A model generated the notes under the pieces. That model worked only from the letters and a program-made list of their open reading frames with translations. It did not search any database and was not told the origin of the DNA. A stretch of 48,412 nt of DNA from Cristatella mucedo (Eukaryota > Bryozoa > Phylactolaemata > Cristatellidae): contig WPIO01000231.1 in NCBI GenBank assembly GCA_009760855.2, positions 188,001 to 236,412 on the forward strand, read 5' to 3'. This document shows, piece by piece, positions 9,700-20,133 of the stretch (its first letter is position 1; the number at the start of each line of letters is the position of its first letter). Position numbers and translations under genes: made by a program.

Positions 9700-10115
9700 A
9701 TAAAAGTAATTATTAGGTTGAAGAATCGCACTCGGAAAACTCAATCTCTTTCTAGGCGCTTTACATTCGCTGCAAACGGAAGGGCGAGTGAATGGTGATT
9801 AACATCGTGCTTGATCAACAACATGAATAAGGCTTTTAGGGGTTATATGCACAGGGTCAGCATGCAAGTTTCGTTAGTGGCAGCATGCAACGTGTGAGCA
9901 CGCATGAGCATAGGAAGGACGAATCACAGGGACCCACTAAATGCTGTCCTGAATAAGTGTTTTTCTAAGTTGTTTTTTTAACTGGTCAAGTCAGGGGATG
10001 TTGTGACGCAAGTCGGGAGTGAGTTCCAGGCTTTTCGTTCCTACAAACTACATGCACGGTCTTCAAAGGATTTGAGGTCTGTAAGAGGAATTGGTAGCCT
10101 GTTGAATTCCGAATT
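9700..10115 (-). repeat. LINE family I 3' fragment
   Basis: In reverse orientation it has 'aactcaatctctttctaggcgctttacat', 'cagggtcagcatgcaag', 'acgaatcacagggacccactaaatgctgtcc' (split here to stay short) and 'ttccaggct'. It ends upstream near the codons for 'SNSLEIP'. It is 5' truncated, and the tail is reduced to 'ttatta'. Confidence 0.85.
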
Positions 10116-10715
10116 GCTTATAGACTTGGTGGGCTGAATGTGTACGAGCCGTGTGAGGCCGAGGACGACTGTGCAGACCATCTGTGGTAGGCTTGTCAAG
10201 GCGTGTGACAGAGCAATGCAAAACTTTTAGGACCCTCAGGCCAAGCAAAATCCGCATATGACAATACTGCCACAGAATCCACGTTGAGGTTCGGTGACTG
10301 TCTATATGTTTATATGCCCAGATTTCGGAAGGGTCTTTCTCCAAAGTGACAGCACTAGGAGTCCTCTGGCTATCGTGAACCGTTCTTACACGAAGGTTCA
10401 ACTTGCGGACGAAGGCGAAGCTGGTGGAATACAGAGCACAGTAAATATCAGCCTCTGATCACCAGCCCCGTGCAGGGCCATGGACTGCTGCCCTGGAGGA
10501 CGAATATCGTACACCAAGCACTCAGGATGAGGCAGACGGACGGGAATGTAATGAGGATGAGCAAGCAGCCACTGCATGCCACTCGTAGGGACAGATTCGA
10601 AATAGGCACACCCGCTGTAGTAAAACGATTGCAACTTCTGTGAACGGAAATGCGATGTCATTTGTACAGTTTCCCTCAAAAATGGTGACAATACATCGGC
10701 ATTCAAAAACTACGT
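10116..10715 (-). other. Unassigned segment with two open minus-strand frames
   Basis: Minus-strand frames of 102 residues (10398-10706) and about 95 residues (within 10063-10401) follow each other and overlap by 4 bases. Neither shows a domain I recognise. The second runs into the LINE fragment at its C-terminus, so at least that end is not native. Composition is mixed with no low complexity. It could be a decayed exon or element ORF, or chance. Confidence 0.2.
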
Positions 10716-11700
10716 CGGTTCCTCTTAAGCTCGCATTTTTGGTCGCACAAATTCAGTAAATATGATGGACCGCGAGAAGCTCATGCTTTCATCTTAGGTA
10801 CTAGATAAACTGATGAGCTCACAGTCGAAGTAACTGGCGTTTTATGCGGGGTTTGGATGATTTTTTCGTGTACGCACTAGAAATAAAAGAATCTCGCGCA
10901 TCTTACACTAAGTACAAATTATGAGAAACTAACCGTTCACTTACAGGTTTTGTCAGCATCCAATATTCGAGTTAAACCGTAAAGTAAAAATAATGAAACC
11001 CCCTCAAGCCGAAATGCAGATACAATTGCCACTGTGCAAATAGCTTCCCCAGGAAGAGCTACGACATTATTTTTGAAATCAAATTAAGCTCTACTAGGAT
11101 TCCAGCTTTCGGGTAATAGTTTCGGGCGGACTCAGAAACCACATCACAGCAGTTAGCAAAATCAGCTAACTAAATTATTTCAAGGCTACTTTTGATTACT
11201 GTACTGCGATTCCCTAATTAGTAGTTGAAATTGAATTGAAGATTTGGCATAGTAGTGATTAGATGGCAAGTTGTTTTGTGAATTCAGCTTCAAAAAGTAA
11301 ACTGAAGGAGTCTCTAGGGAAATAGTTTTCACATTAAATGCCGTAATCCTGGATAAGAGTCTCAGAAAAAGTCACGACTTGCGATCACGTTTTAACGCCA
11401 GAGCTTGCACTGGCTCTGCCTAAAGTGTCTATTCACCTGGGTCAGGTACAGTCGCTCTGTATATCGTATCTAGCAAGTAGTAACGGGAGCATCAAAGCGC
11501 TACAAAGCGACAACATTGTGAGCTTCATGCCGATTCAAGCTGAACCCAACTACAGTCATTGACGGAAAGATCGCCCATTATGGCAGCCAGTGTCCCCAAG
11601 CTATTCCCTTCGAATGACCTTAACCTGTATCATCAATAGAGACAATGTTTGCTCCTGTACAGCATTTCACTGTTATTCTTCACTGAAACAAAAGTGCTCA
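10716..11700. other. No recognisable feature
   Basis: AT-rich sequence. No gene, RNA gene or family I/II LINE similarity was seen. Confidence 0.45.
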
Positions 11701-11710
11701 CGACCGTGTA

Positions 11711-12130
11711 ATGTTGCATAGTTATTTCAGCGAAAATAAATCACTCTTGTTTGACAAAACCTGCCTGCATGAAGTTGTGCTCAAAGGCGTGGTCGCTGGC
11801 AGAGTTTGCTTGGCTGCCCTACTGTTGAACGTCCTACGAACTCCTGCTTGGCTGTACCTGATTGCATTTAGATTCAGCTGTTCCTACACCAAAGTGAAAT
11901 TGGCACGGCGTGAGAAAACAAAGCAGTGCAGTTTAATTAACCAGTATTGCTTCCTCAGCCGGCCGGCCAAGCAGTATTCACTGCTTCCCCCACTGCCACC
12001 TTTGCAGTTTCCCCAGCCACCACCTCCTCTCACGCCACAAGTTTTTCCCTTGCATCCGCCGCAGCCATCACATCCGCCGCCTAAACCACGTCGGCTTCGA
12101 CCGTCAGAAATTTTCCCCCTGTCTGGCTAG
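11711..12130 (+). CDS. Candidate ORF, 139 residues with proline-rich C-terminus
   Basis: The frame runs from ATG at 11711 to TAG at 12128-12130. Residues ~30-60 are moderately hydrophobic, and from about residue 92 the sequence is strongly proline-rich (PPLPP, PQPPPPLTP, HPPQPSHPPPKPRRLRP). The proline richness follows from a pyrimidine-rich DNA strand. The opposite strand of the same DNA is equally open and reads as a Gly/Cys-rich peptide (about 12127 down to 11890), so strand and reality are both undecided. No neighbouring exon or known domain supports it. Confidence 0.15.
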   Translation: MLHSYFSENKSLLFDKTCLHEVVLKGVVAGRVCLAALLLNVLRTPAWLYLIAFRFSCSYTKVKLARREKTKQCSLINQYCFLSRPAKQYSLLPPLPPLQFPQPPPPLTPQVFPLHPPQPSHPPPKPRRLRPSEIFPLSG

Positions 12131-12163
12131 CCACTTTTTTCTGACGTTCGGTTCTCTTGTATC

Positions 12164-12313
12164 TCATCTAATATTATTGTCATTATCCTCAAGCCTTCGT
12201 CCCGAGTCGAGCAGCCAGCTTACGAAGTCATCTGCAAGGTAGTTGTACTTGAGCATCATTTCCTTTTGTCGACCACTCAGCCGCTTCTGCTGAAATAGCT
12301 CGTAGTCTGACAT
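12164..12313 (-). CDS. Candidate short ORF, 49 residues, charged and helical
   Basis: It runs on the minus strand from ATG at 12313-12311 to TGA at 12166-12164. The product begins MSDYELFQQKRLSGRQKEMM, continues with a helix-prone stretch containing ADDFVSWLLDSGRR, and ends in an Asp/Asn-rich tail. Composition is protein-like (no low complexity, balanced charge), unlike most chance frames here, and the DNA is not part of a recognised repeat. It could be a first exon or a short protein. I do not recognise the family, and no clear GT donor follows the last codons. Confidence 0.25.
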   Translation of the reverse strand: MSDYELFQQKRLSGRQKEMMLKYNYLADDFVSWLLDSGRRLEDNDNNIR

Positions 12314-12449
12314 TCTCTAAGCAGCAAAACGCTATACCACGAAGAAAACGTTAAAATACGTGTATTCACAGGGACGCAGCAGCCGTTCAGGAAGCGAATG
12401 CCCGCCTTTTGTCCTCGACCTTACTATCCAGGCCTTTGCCGCCCGTCAC

Positions 12450-13320
12450 TTAGATACCACGTTCATAACTATCATAAGGCAAAAGCCAACGACTGCGTTC
12501 TATCCTCAAATTAGCAACAAGCTTGGTCCCTAATTTTAGACAGGATTGGATACAATGGCTAGCCATAGAAGCAGCCTTCTCAACCAAGCTTTTTTTAAGG
12601 TGCGGGCGGTTGCTAAAGACGATTCCTAAATTACGACCAAGCGGTGATGGAAGCACAAAAGCATCACATAATACAATAGTGAAGCTTTGTATTCCAGCGA
12701 CGAGCTTAGGGTGTCCTGTGAGCAGCAGTTCATTTTTATTGTCGTTTAATTGTAAGGGAGTTTCCATCATCCAAGGTCGTATGTCGCACGGCAAAAGTAC
12801 GGTTTATTAGTTGCTGAAGTAGATTTTGACGATTCAAATTACAAATATAGCTAAGTATTGTCAGCACAAGAGTGATATGCTATTCTTTTGGCCTTAATTA
12901 CCTTAGCAAATGGTGGATTATAAATAAAGGAGCACAACGGACCAAGGGCAGACCCTTGAGGGACTCCAGTGGTGACTGCCTAGTGGTTGAGACCTGACCC
13001 CCACACAACTCAAATTTAACATGTTAAGACGATTGAGATTTAAAACACGTCAGTGCATCTTCTGCCTGACCAATCTTTTCTGTAAATTGTTTAAGTAGGA
13101 CATCGTGATCAACTATGACGAAGGTAGTTAACAGATGTAATAGAGCTAGGGCCGTGGCCAGTAAATGGTTTATCGTCGTAAGAATCTGTATCCGGTCTGA
13201 GTGGTAGGACCTCAGCTTACGAGCAAAAAAGAAGGCCTGGTTTTTATAAGTTTCCAGGTTTACACTTGAATCTATTCTTTGAGATTGACTTTTTCTGCAT
13301 TGCACCCAGATTTCTGTAAA
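12450..13320 (-). repeat. LINE family II RT fragment (fingers, palm), degenerate
   Basis: Reading from 13305 downward, about 'DHDVLLKQFTEKIG.AEDALTCFKS' corresponds to the region after RT motif A. 'GVPQGSALGPL' is motif B (about 12950-12980). 'YHSCADNT' followed by a stop is motif C, in which the normal YADD is changed to CADN, so it is catalytically dead. 12450-12794 then gives the palm/thumb part ('LQLNDNKNELLLTGHPKLV', 'LPSPLGRNLGIVF'). Stops and frameshifts are scattered throughout. This copy supplies the 5' half of family II that the copy at 20860 lacks. Confidence 0.82.
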
Positions 13321-13434
13321 ACGACGTTTAAGCCTGTACTAAGCATCGAGCACCTTTTTAAATATCTTAGATATTGAAAGAAATATCCACCTCTCTGTAA
13401 TAGACTGAATGTATGGACGCACACTCATTACGAG

Positions 13435-13590
13435 TACTACTGGCACACAAGGTAAGGCGGTTGCTTTCAAGACCTCGGACCCGAGTTCCTTCCCTGCGGT
13501 GGGCGATTCTTTATCGCCACTACAAGCAGAGGTTAAATAGGTAAAGGATCTTCCGTTGCTATAAATAAGAAGCTGCTTAATCAGCAAGAA
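13435..13590 (+). repeat. tRNA-derived SINE, family 2, degenerate copy
   Basis: 'aggtaaggcggttgctttcaagacctcgg' aligns with the A-box half of the copies at 7435 and 24170, and 'gtgggcgattctttatcgccactacaagcag' aligns with their bodies. The B box is destroyed. It is followed by 'aagaagctgcttaatcag', as in the copy at 7575-7600. Confidence 0.5.
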
Positions 13591-14074
13591 TTTTTATTTG
13601 TTTGTTTACCTTTAAGTGTCGCATCCAGTGCTGCTACGCGGGTATCGAGTCTGTCTGTCGAGTCTTGTTGCAGATCAAAAAGACGTGCATAGCAAACACA
13701 TTTAAAAACGTGTCTCATCCAATGCTTTTTAGGTTACGTCGCTGCCCTGCTTTGTTTTCTTATCGCGATTGCCCCTGAGTCTCCGTGAAATAGCCAACTT
13801 CAACGTCATTAGAGGACTTAAAGATTTACGTTGGATTTAAGAAGAAATTAAATATCCTTGACATTGTATATTCTATAGTTATTCTGTGCGAATACAATCT
13901 TTCCAACGAGTGCCTGAAGTTCGAGATCGGTACATTCTCTTTTCATGAGCCCAGAAACATCGTGCGTAAAACCATGCACCATCAGCTCTTAAGATTGTGT
14001 AAACACTATACATTTTCTATTATATTTCACCATAGTGCTGAAGAAAGAAATCCTGGCTTAGCTCTAATGTTATG
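13591..14074. other. No recognisable feature
   Basis: No gene or repeat recognised. Confidence 0.4.
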
Positions 14075-14078
14075 TTCC

Positions 14079-14775
14079 CGTGCTGACATCTGTAACTCAC
14101 TGCTTAATGAGCTTCCGGCTTGTGCAAACAGGCGATTGTGCTGGGGCAAAACCTAGCAGCCAGGCTTGTCTATAGCAAACTTCGCAATTGCAACATCACA
14201 CCACTTCTCGCTGACCTGCTCTGGCTACAAGTCACAAGTCAAGCAATTGACGGACTTCAAGGTTTTGTCGCTCACTTTTAGGTCCGTTCATTCTTTGGCT
14301 CTAGCCTATCTCTCAGATCTTCTCCCGCACCAGGCAAACCATGGTACCACCTGCTTTCCGGAATCCAAGAGTTTACCAATACCTCGTACAAACCTCAAAT
14401 CCTTTGGAGACTGTGCATTCAGTTCGTAAGCTCCCAAAGCCTGAAACTCCGTCCCACCTTGAATCACAGAATTCCTGAGTTGACCACATTAAAAAGGAAT
14501 TTAAAAACACAGCATTTCGGACAGCATATAGTGGGTAATTGCGATTCGTCCTTCATGTGCTCATGCGTGCTGACACTTTGCATGCAGCCACTAACCCCAA
14601 TACAGGCTGATCCTGTGAATGTCACCCCTAAACATGTTATTCATGTTCTTTATCATGCATGATATTGCTCATCATTCAATCGCGTTTCCCTTGTAGCAAA
14701 TGTAAAGTACCTGGAAAGAGATTGTGATTTCAAAAGGCGCTTCATCAAGTGTGTTATTATTATCATTGTTAATAT
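14079..14775 (+). repeat. LINE family I 3' fragment
   Basis: It starts within the RT thumb ('SLLNELPACANRRL'), runs through the C-terminal region ('[27 protein letters not shown]', 'IPRTNLKSFGDCAFSS') in three broken frames (13962-14156, 14166-14429, 14459-14662), and ends with the tail 'aaggcgcttcatcaagtg' plus an ATT-like run. Several frameshifts and stops make it non-coding. Confidence 0.9.
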
Positions 14776-15764
14776 TACCATTTGGCGATATCTGGATCAC
14801 TATAATGAGATCAAAATAATTTCATTCCATTCGTCTGCTTTTCTTTTGGTCCGAAATTGTGTCTACAGGGGTAACTTCTTAGCAAAATGCATCTGCACTC
14901 TAATGAAGGCATACGCTCAGCCTATGGCCAAAGGTTTGATTGTGAAGCATCACATTCCCTGTGGCTCGCTATGCACCGGTACTGTCGTACTTGACTCGGC
15001 AACGCTATAAATGCCATTAGGGCGACATTACTAACTTGGAATGGTGTGCAAGCATTCTCGCCTCCTGGACCAATGTTACTATCTGGTCGCCTGTGGATTT
15101 CAAGATATCAAAAATCTGTATCCCGCAATTATCTCTGTCTCTCACTCTATTAAGCATTTAGCAGCTGGGTTCGATCATTGGTGGCAGCTGGCATAATTGC
15201 AGGTCTGAGCTGATTAGCTGCCTGCTTCTGAGGTGTCTGATTCTGAGGGTAGTCTCCTGCTTAGGAAGAAACTCCAGTGTCACCCTGGTACGATGAGTAA
15301 TGCAGCCACTTCTTTCGGACTTTTCTCTCTAACAGCACTTGTATTGATGTTTCTAAAATACTAAAGCAATGATCGGCATGCCAAATGGTACAAATAACTA
15401 CGGCAACGTCAGCTATCCCTTGATATTACCATAATTGCTGTAACGACACTTCTGACGACCTGTACAAGTCAAGGTTTTCAGCTGACAGCCAAACATCACT
15501 ATGTTAAAAGTCCAACAAATTTAATACAATGCACAATAAAAATCATGCCAAACCACTCAATAAATACAGGAAATCTCACAGGGGTTTTCTCAGGGTTTTA
15601 AAGCGACTAAAATCACTGTTATCAGTTAAAATCCAAAACGCGACAGTCAAGGAAATTGGTGCTATATTTCCTCGACATATGCTTTAATGCCACTATTAGC
15701 ACAGCATTGCACAATGACAATGGGGCAAAATCTGCAGATTACGAACCCGTATTGTCCAAAGAAG
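14776..15764. other. No recognisable feature
   Basis: No gene or repeat recognised in almost 1 kb. Confidence 0.4.
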
Positions 15765-15935
15765 TACCGCCTAATTAGACCATCGGTATATGCAAAGATC
15801 AATTATTATCGTTGCTTGACTACCACAGGCTCTGTCTGGTAAGAACAGGTAATGCGATTCGATACGCAGTTTTCTAGTCCAGACCCACGTTAGCTCGTGG
15901 TGTTGATCTCATAAAAGCATTTTTTTCTTTAATCG
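15765..15935 (-). repeat. Dispersed repeat R2, copy B (inverted relative to 1340-1510)
   Basis: It matches 1340-1510 on the opposite strand. It ends at 'ctcataaaagcat', directly against the next inverted piece at 15940. Confidence 0.65.
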
Positions 15936-15939
15936 ACCT

Positions 15940-16085
15940 CCACCTGCTATTGTGGTGCGTAGCAAAATTTACGTTTTCTAAGGCAGCTATTCCGAATCAT
16001 TTCAATTATTATTCACAATAAGTCTTAACAATTTTAAAATGCAGCTTCCCTTTAATTTTAAAGTTCACTAAATTCTGAATTTTAT
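15940..16085 (-). repeat. Inverted fragment of the duplicated block's anonymous repeat
   Basis: It is the reverse complement of 8678-8830 (and of about 25400-25545): 'ctaaattctgaa', 'aagggaagctgcattttaaaa', 'taagtcttaacaattt', 'ggcagctattcc' and 'cacctgctat' in order. This shows the sequence is dispersed and not only part of one large duplication. Confidence 0.75.
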
Positions 16086-16094
16086 TTTTATATT

Positions 16095-16412
16095 CCTATC
16101 TGTCAGATGTACTACCCCATCAGGCCAAGCATCGTACCACCCGCTTTTCGGAATTCAACAGTCTAGAAATACCTAGTACAGACCTTGAATCCTTTGGAGA
16201 CTGTGCATTTAGTTCATATGCTCCCAAAGCCTCGAACTCCCTCCCGACCTGCGTCAGAACATCCCCTGACCTGACCACATTTAAAAGGAACCTAAAAACA
16301 CACCTATTTAGGACAGCGTTTAGTGGGTCCCTATGATTCGTCCTTGATGTGCTTATGAGTGCTGATACTGTGCATGCTGCAACTGACCACATTTGCATGC
16401 TGACCCTGTGCA
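16095..16412 (+). repeat. LINE family I 3' fragment, short
   Basis: It begins at the codons for 'YLSDVLPHQAKHRTTRF', continues to '[10 protein letters not shown]' and part of the 3' UTR, and stops at 'gaccctgtgcac' without the usual tail. It is truncated at both ends. The 3' truncation lies at the border with repeat R1, suggesting R1 inserted here or replaced the tail. Confidence 0.88.
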
Positions 16413-16430
16413 CATTCCGAGGCGAAGGAG

Positions 16431-17408
16431 AAGCTGTGCACAGGCTATAACAGCTGTTCACCAGCGGCTTTTCAGAGGAACGTGCATGCAATTAAACTAC
16501 AGCAGTCTCCGTTGGGGAAAGTGCCACTGGATAACTAATACCTTCAAGCCGTTCGTCAAGCTACCGCTAAGTCTGACGAGGTCGGCATGCCACCCAAATT
16601 TTGCGAAAATATTTAGCCGACGACCGACGCCTACATAAATACGCTTCCTGTGCCACTTTACCCCACCGACGTTTGCCCCGCCTTGATCAAGATAGTATAC
16701 GTTCCGACCAAGGTAGTGGACTCGAGGCCTGCGGTTTGAGTAAACGGGTCGATACCAAATTAGTTGACTTAAGGTGCTGTACACTGCAGTCAATTTTATG
16801 GCACGACTTATCTGCTCAACGCATAATATCCAATTGAGCAGATAGTTCAAGGTCGTTGTAACCGGATGTGCCGTACAGGGGCCCACTGTTTGAGCTGAAG
16901 TCGGCCAGTGACTGTCGCTCTTCATATCGCGAGGTAAGTCAGCAGCTGCACGCTCTGAACTGCAATTCCGCACTATCGTAGACTATAAGCTCGTCAGCCT
17001 ATACTCGATTACCAGGTACTAAAAAAAGAAAGCATATATAAGTCTGATACCTATAGGAAATGCGTACGACACGCTGTCATAGCAGCTGAGCGAGTTACGA
17101 TTCATAACTAACGAGATGATTGCATGACTTATGAGCAAGCTACCACTGAGCGTGCCGACCTAACCTCAGTCACTGTCATTGAGTCGTAGACTGCTGGTCA
17201 GTAAGCCGAAGCCCTTGGGCGTGAGCAGCTTTAAGACTGCTAACCAGTCTGGTGGAAGTCACCTGCTTGTATTAAAAAGATTAGACAGATGAGTAAGCGT
17301 GCCTTTTCTAATTTTGTTAATTTCGGCCGTGCTGCGGGGTGAATATTGGGTATATTGTCTTTATTGGGTTCTCGTTTCTAGTTATTGGTCTTGGGGCGTT
17401 GTAGAATA
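16431..17408. repeat. Dispersed repeat R1, copy B
   Basis: Near-identical to 1983-2970 with both ends at equivalent bases. The TATA-like 'tatataag' recurs at about 17035. The upstream neighbour is a LINE fragment here and a GC-rich stretch in copy A. Independent flanks with shared ends mean a mobile unit or a precise small duplication. Confidence 0.75.
16497..16973 (-). CDS. Open frame in repeat R1, 158 residues, unassigned
   Basis: Counterpart of 2013-2537. The two share the start MRNCSS and about 130 residues, including RRPRVHYLGRNVYYLDQG. The last ~25 residues differ because of a small indel and extension into different frames. No domain is recognised. Reality as a protein is doubtful for the reasons given for copy A. 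Confidence 0.2.
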   Translation of the reverse strand: MRNCSSERAAADLPRDMKSDSHWPTSAQTVGPCTAHPVTTTLNYLLNWILCVEQISRAIKLTAVYSTLSQLIWYRPVYSNRRPRVHYLGRNVYYLDQGGANVGGVKWHRKRIYVGVGRRLNIFAKFGWHADLVRLSGSLTNGLKVLVIQWHFPQRRLL

Positions 17409-17634
17409 AGGGTCTTCGGGCGAACCAGTCAGGCCGTTCGGTCATTACAGTGCAGAGCTTTGGTCTTCACTAGTTTGACTGCACTGTACGCACTGGCACC
17501 CAAAGCTTCGTGGCATGGCTGTGTTTAACGTATTTACGTGTAGAAATTTGGTCATTCCTTGCAGGCTTTGTGTTACAGTAATATAAACTATTCCCTGTAT
17601 GTGGGAGGTATTAGTCTGTTTCGCCAAGCTGGTT
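17409..17634. other. No recognisable feature
   Basis: Short interval without recognised content. Confidence 0.4.
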
Positions 17635-17770
17635 TGGTTTAGATGTTGAGGAACTCGCTCCGATCAAGGTCCGGCTGAGGTCGTGGGCTCGAGTGTCGAG
17701 GTTTACGTGAAGCCCCTGAATATAGATTAAGTTCTGTTAGGGTGCTATACAAATGAACTGTTTTTATATT
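17635..17770 (+). repeat. tRNA-derived SINE, family 1, copy b
   Basis: The head has 'ctcgctccgatcaaggtccgg', and 'ctgaggtcgtgggctcgag' carries the B box (about 17684-17694). The tail 'cctgaatatagattaag', 'ttctgttagggtgctatac', 'aaatgaactg' closely resembles the LINE family I end. It aligns with 21785-21935 along its length. Confidence 0.75.
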
Positions 17771-18389
17771 TAGATTCATCTGACAGATTTATGTGGTAAT
17801 TGTAGTTGTCCTAAAAAGAACGCTGTGAAGACTTAACAAGAAGTTGTTTGTGAAAGGCAAGGTTGAAATTAAAAATTGGCATTGGGGCGAGTACTGTGCT
17901 AAAAAGAAGGGGTTCAAGATATTACCTCACTTTATGTATAGTTGACTGAAGTAGCTTCCGTTCCTTAGGCAGAACGTTGGTACCAGCGCGTTATATGCCG
18001 TCTTTTTTCGAGCTTTCAGTAAATGGACAAGTTGTATTTACGAACTCTGTCTTAGCCTGAGCTTAAGGCCACCAGTGATCAAATAGGTAGTACTCTGTGA
18101 TATAATACCTGATTACAAGTTAACTCACACACTGGGTGACACTTGAGGTAGGGCATCAATGTTTAGATTACGTTTGGGTTAGCTACATGACGTTCCTGCT
18201 ATGAAAGAATGCAACATTATCTCTGCTAAGTTGTGGAAGGAGATTGATCGAATGAATATTATGCAGATGGTTAGGTAAGTTTTTTCCACACATATCGCAG
18301 TGCAGTTCGGGAACGAGCAAAGAGGTGTAGGGTAAAGAGATCAATGCATACCAAATATTTCTAAGCTTATATGTGATCTTTCCCTAAAG
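17771..18389. other. No recognisable feature
   Basis: No gene or repeat recognised. Confidence 0.4.
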
Positions 18390-18625
18390 CGTGCTGGCAC
18401 TATGCATGATACAAGTAACCATATTTGGTTGCTGACACTGGGCATGTCACGCCTCACCATGTTATTCTTGTTGTCGTGTACAATGCTACCACTCACTATA
18501 AATTCGACCGTACTTCCTTTGCAGCCAATTTTTATTGCCTATCAAAAGCTTCAGCTTTCTGAGAGCACTGTGTAAAGTGTATTATAATGGCTACTATTAC
18601 AGTTATTATTATTAATATTATTACT
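18390..18625 (+). repeat. LINE family I 3' UTR and tail, degenerate
   Basis: 'gctggcactatgcatgat', 'ggttgctgacactgggcatgtcac', 'catgttattc', 'tttctgagagcactgtgtaaagtg' and an ATT/ATTATT run at about 18598-18630 give the family I 3' end in a decayed form. Confidence 0.7.
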
Positions 18626-19084
18626 ATTGATATTCTAAGCACACCTACAATATCATGGTGTACATTATCCCGTTTGTCGCTGAAGTTGTATATAGCTCTT
18701 TGGGACACATCAGAAACCGAACACCTCAAGATGCAGCAGCACTGGGAGATTTTACCCTTCAAGATGGTAATTCTGCTACACCTTCATCGACTTTAGGTAG
18801 TGTCTGTGACAAATGGTAAAGTTGTGTTACTTTCATCGGTCAGACCGTCTCAAAAGGGCTTCAGGTCACATTCTTTTCTACGATCCGTGAATTTCTTTAA
18901 CAGTTGTTTGAAAAAAATGTTACCTAGCTTTATGATGATTTGTAGCCCGGGTCGTTAGAATTTCTTGTTCATTCGATTTCCGAAAATTCCATAAAACCAC
19001 TGCATAAGCCAAGCAATATGATATCAGAGCTATTTAATACTTCTCACAGGTTATATATGATGAAAAATCTTACTAGTAGTAATA
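18626..19084. other. No recognisable feature
   Basis: No gene or repeat recognised. Confidence 0.4.
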
Positions 19085-20055
19085 ATATTACGTTTTATTT
19101 AGAGCCCTCAGCAAGCTCAAAATCTCTCCACACACATTGTATTTGCAGATAATAAAACACGATAGAATTATTAGCAGTACCAGACTCAATAAACAACAAG
19201 AATTACACGGCTAGGGATGACGTACTCAGGGTTTGAATGCAAGTACGGTTAGTGGCAGCAAGCATTAGCACAACATGAAGGTCAAATCACAGGGATCCAC
19301 TAAATCAGTGGTTTCTCAATCTGTGGGTCGCGACCCCTTTGGGGGTTAAACAAACCTATCGATGGGCCGCCTATAAACATACAAAAGCACACATTTCCAC
19401 ATGTTTCACACCACGATATTCTGGTCGGTGGTTGCCACGAAATGAGGAACTGCATTAAAGGGTCTCGGCATTAGGCACGTTGGAAACCACAGCATTAAAT
19501 GCTGCCATAAACGGATGCTTCTTTAGCTACTTTTGTAAGTGTAAGCAAATCAGGAGATGTGGTGACTCCAGTAAGAAGTGTGTTCCAAGCTTATTGTGCA
19601 TTCCAAATAAAGGCACTGCATCAACAGGATTCGTGATTTACATTGGCTGTAGGTACACAACTACAATACTTAAAGATGGTGGCACGATTCTTAGCCGTGC
19701 GGTGGATTATATATGACAGGTAGTCGGGAGCCAAAGACTGAAGGGACCTAAATGTGAGTGAAGAAACGTTGAAGTTGAAGCTTTGCTTCACAGGGAGCCA
19801 GTGAAGGTCGGAGAGAAGTGGAGAAATGCAGCAACTGCGAAGCTAACATCAGACAAGCTTTGCTGCAGAGTTTAGCACCAGCTCTAGGCACCCGAAAGCA
19901 CCACATAGACCAGCAAGAAGTCGGTTACAGTAGTCAAGACTTAGTGACACAATAGGATTCGCAATTTAGCTTTGGTATCCCTGTCTAAACAAGCCTGCTT
20001 TTTTAGCAACGTCGTGTATCTAAAAATAGGCGGACTTGACTGTGGAGCTGAGGAC
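19085..20055 (-). repeat. LINE family I fragment, interrupted by a hAT-like element
   Basis: In reverse it begins with the tail region ('agagccctcagcaagctcaaaatctctcc') and continues through 'cagggtttgaatgcaag' and 'gtcaaatcacagggatccactaaat'. Continuity is then broken at 19306-19492 and resumes at 'cattaaatgctgcc', running on to the RT palm ('gacttgactgtggagctga', about 20040). It is degenerate, with no open frame of note. It ends head-to-head with the plus-strand tail at 20134. Confidence 0.82.
19306..19492. mobile_element. hAT-type miniature element (MITE), 187 bp, with 8-bp TSD
   Basis: It starts 'cagtggtttctcaatctgtg' followed by 'ggtcgcgacccc' and ends '..ggaaaccacag', whose reverse complement reads 'ctgtggtttcc'. 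CAGTGGTT-type termini followed by a 'gggtcgcgacccc' motif are typical of non-autonomous hAT elements. The flanks are 'cactaaat' (19298-19305) and 'cattaaat' (19493-19500), an 8-bp duplication with one mismatch as hAT transposases make. Uninterrupted LINE copies (for example 45170) have a single 'cactaaatgctgtcc' here, which confirms the insertion. There is no coding capacity. Confidence 0.82.
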
Positions 20056-20070
20056 AGCTAGCTAGCAGAC

Positions 20071-20133
20071 ATCAATCGCGACCGGCAGGTCATCCACTGA
20101 TATATCAATCGCGACCTGCAGGTCATCCACTGA
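20071..20133. repeat. Two-copy tandem repeat, 33-bp period
   Basis: 30 bases at 20071-20100 ('atcaatcgcgaccggcaggt' and 'catccactga') recur at 20104-20133 with a single g/t change, joined by 'tat'. It sits exactly between the minus LINE fragment and the plus LINE tail. Confidence 0.9.

Noticed and set aside
10063-10706. Two minus-strand frames overlapping by 4 bases, resembling an operon-like overlap
   Set aside because: The context is a eukaryotic repeat region, one frame ends inside a LINE fragment and neither shows a domain. The overlap is taken as chance.
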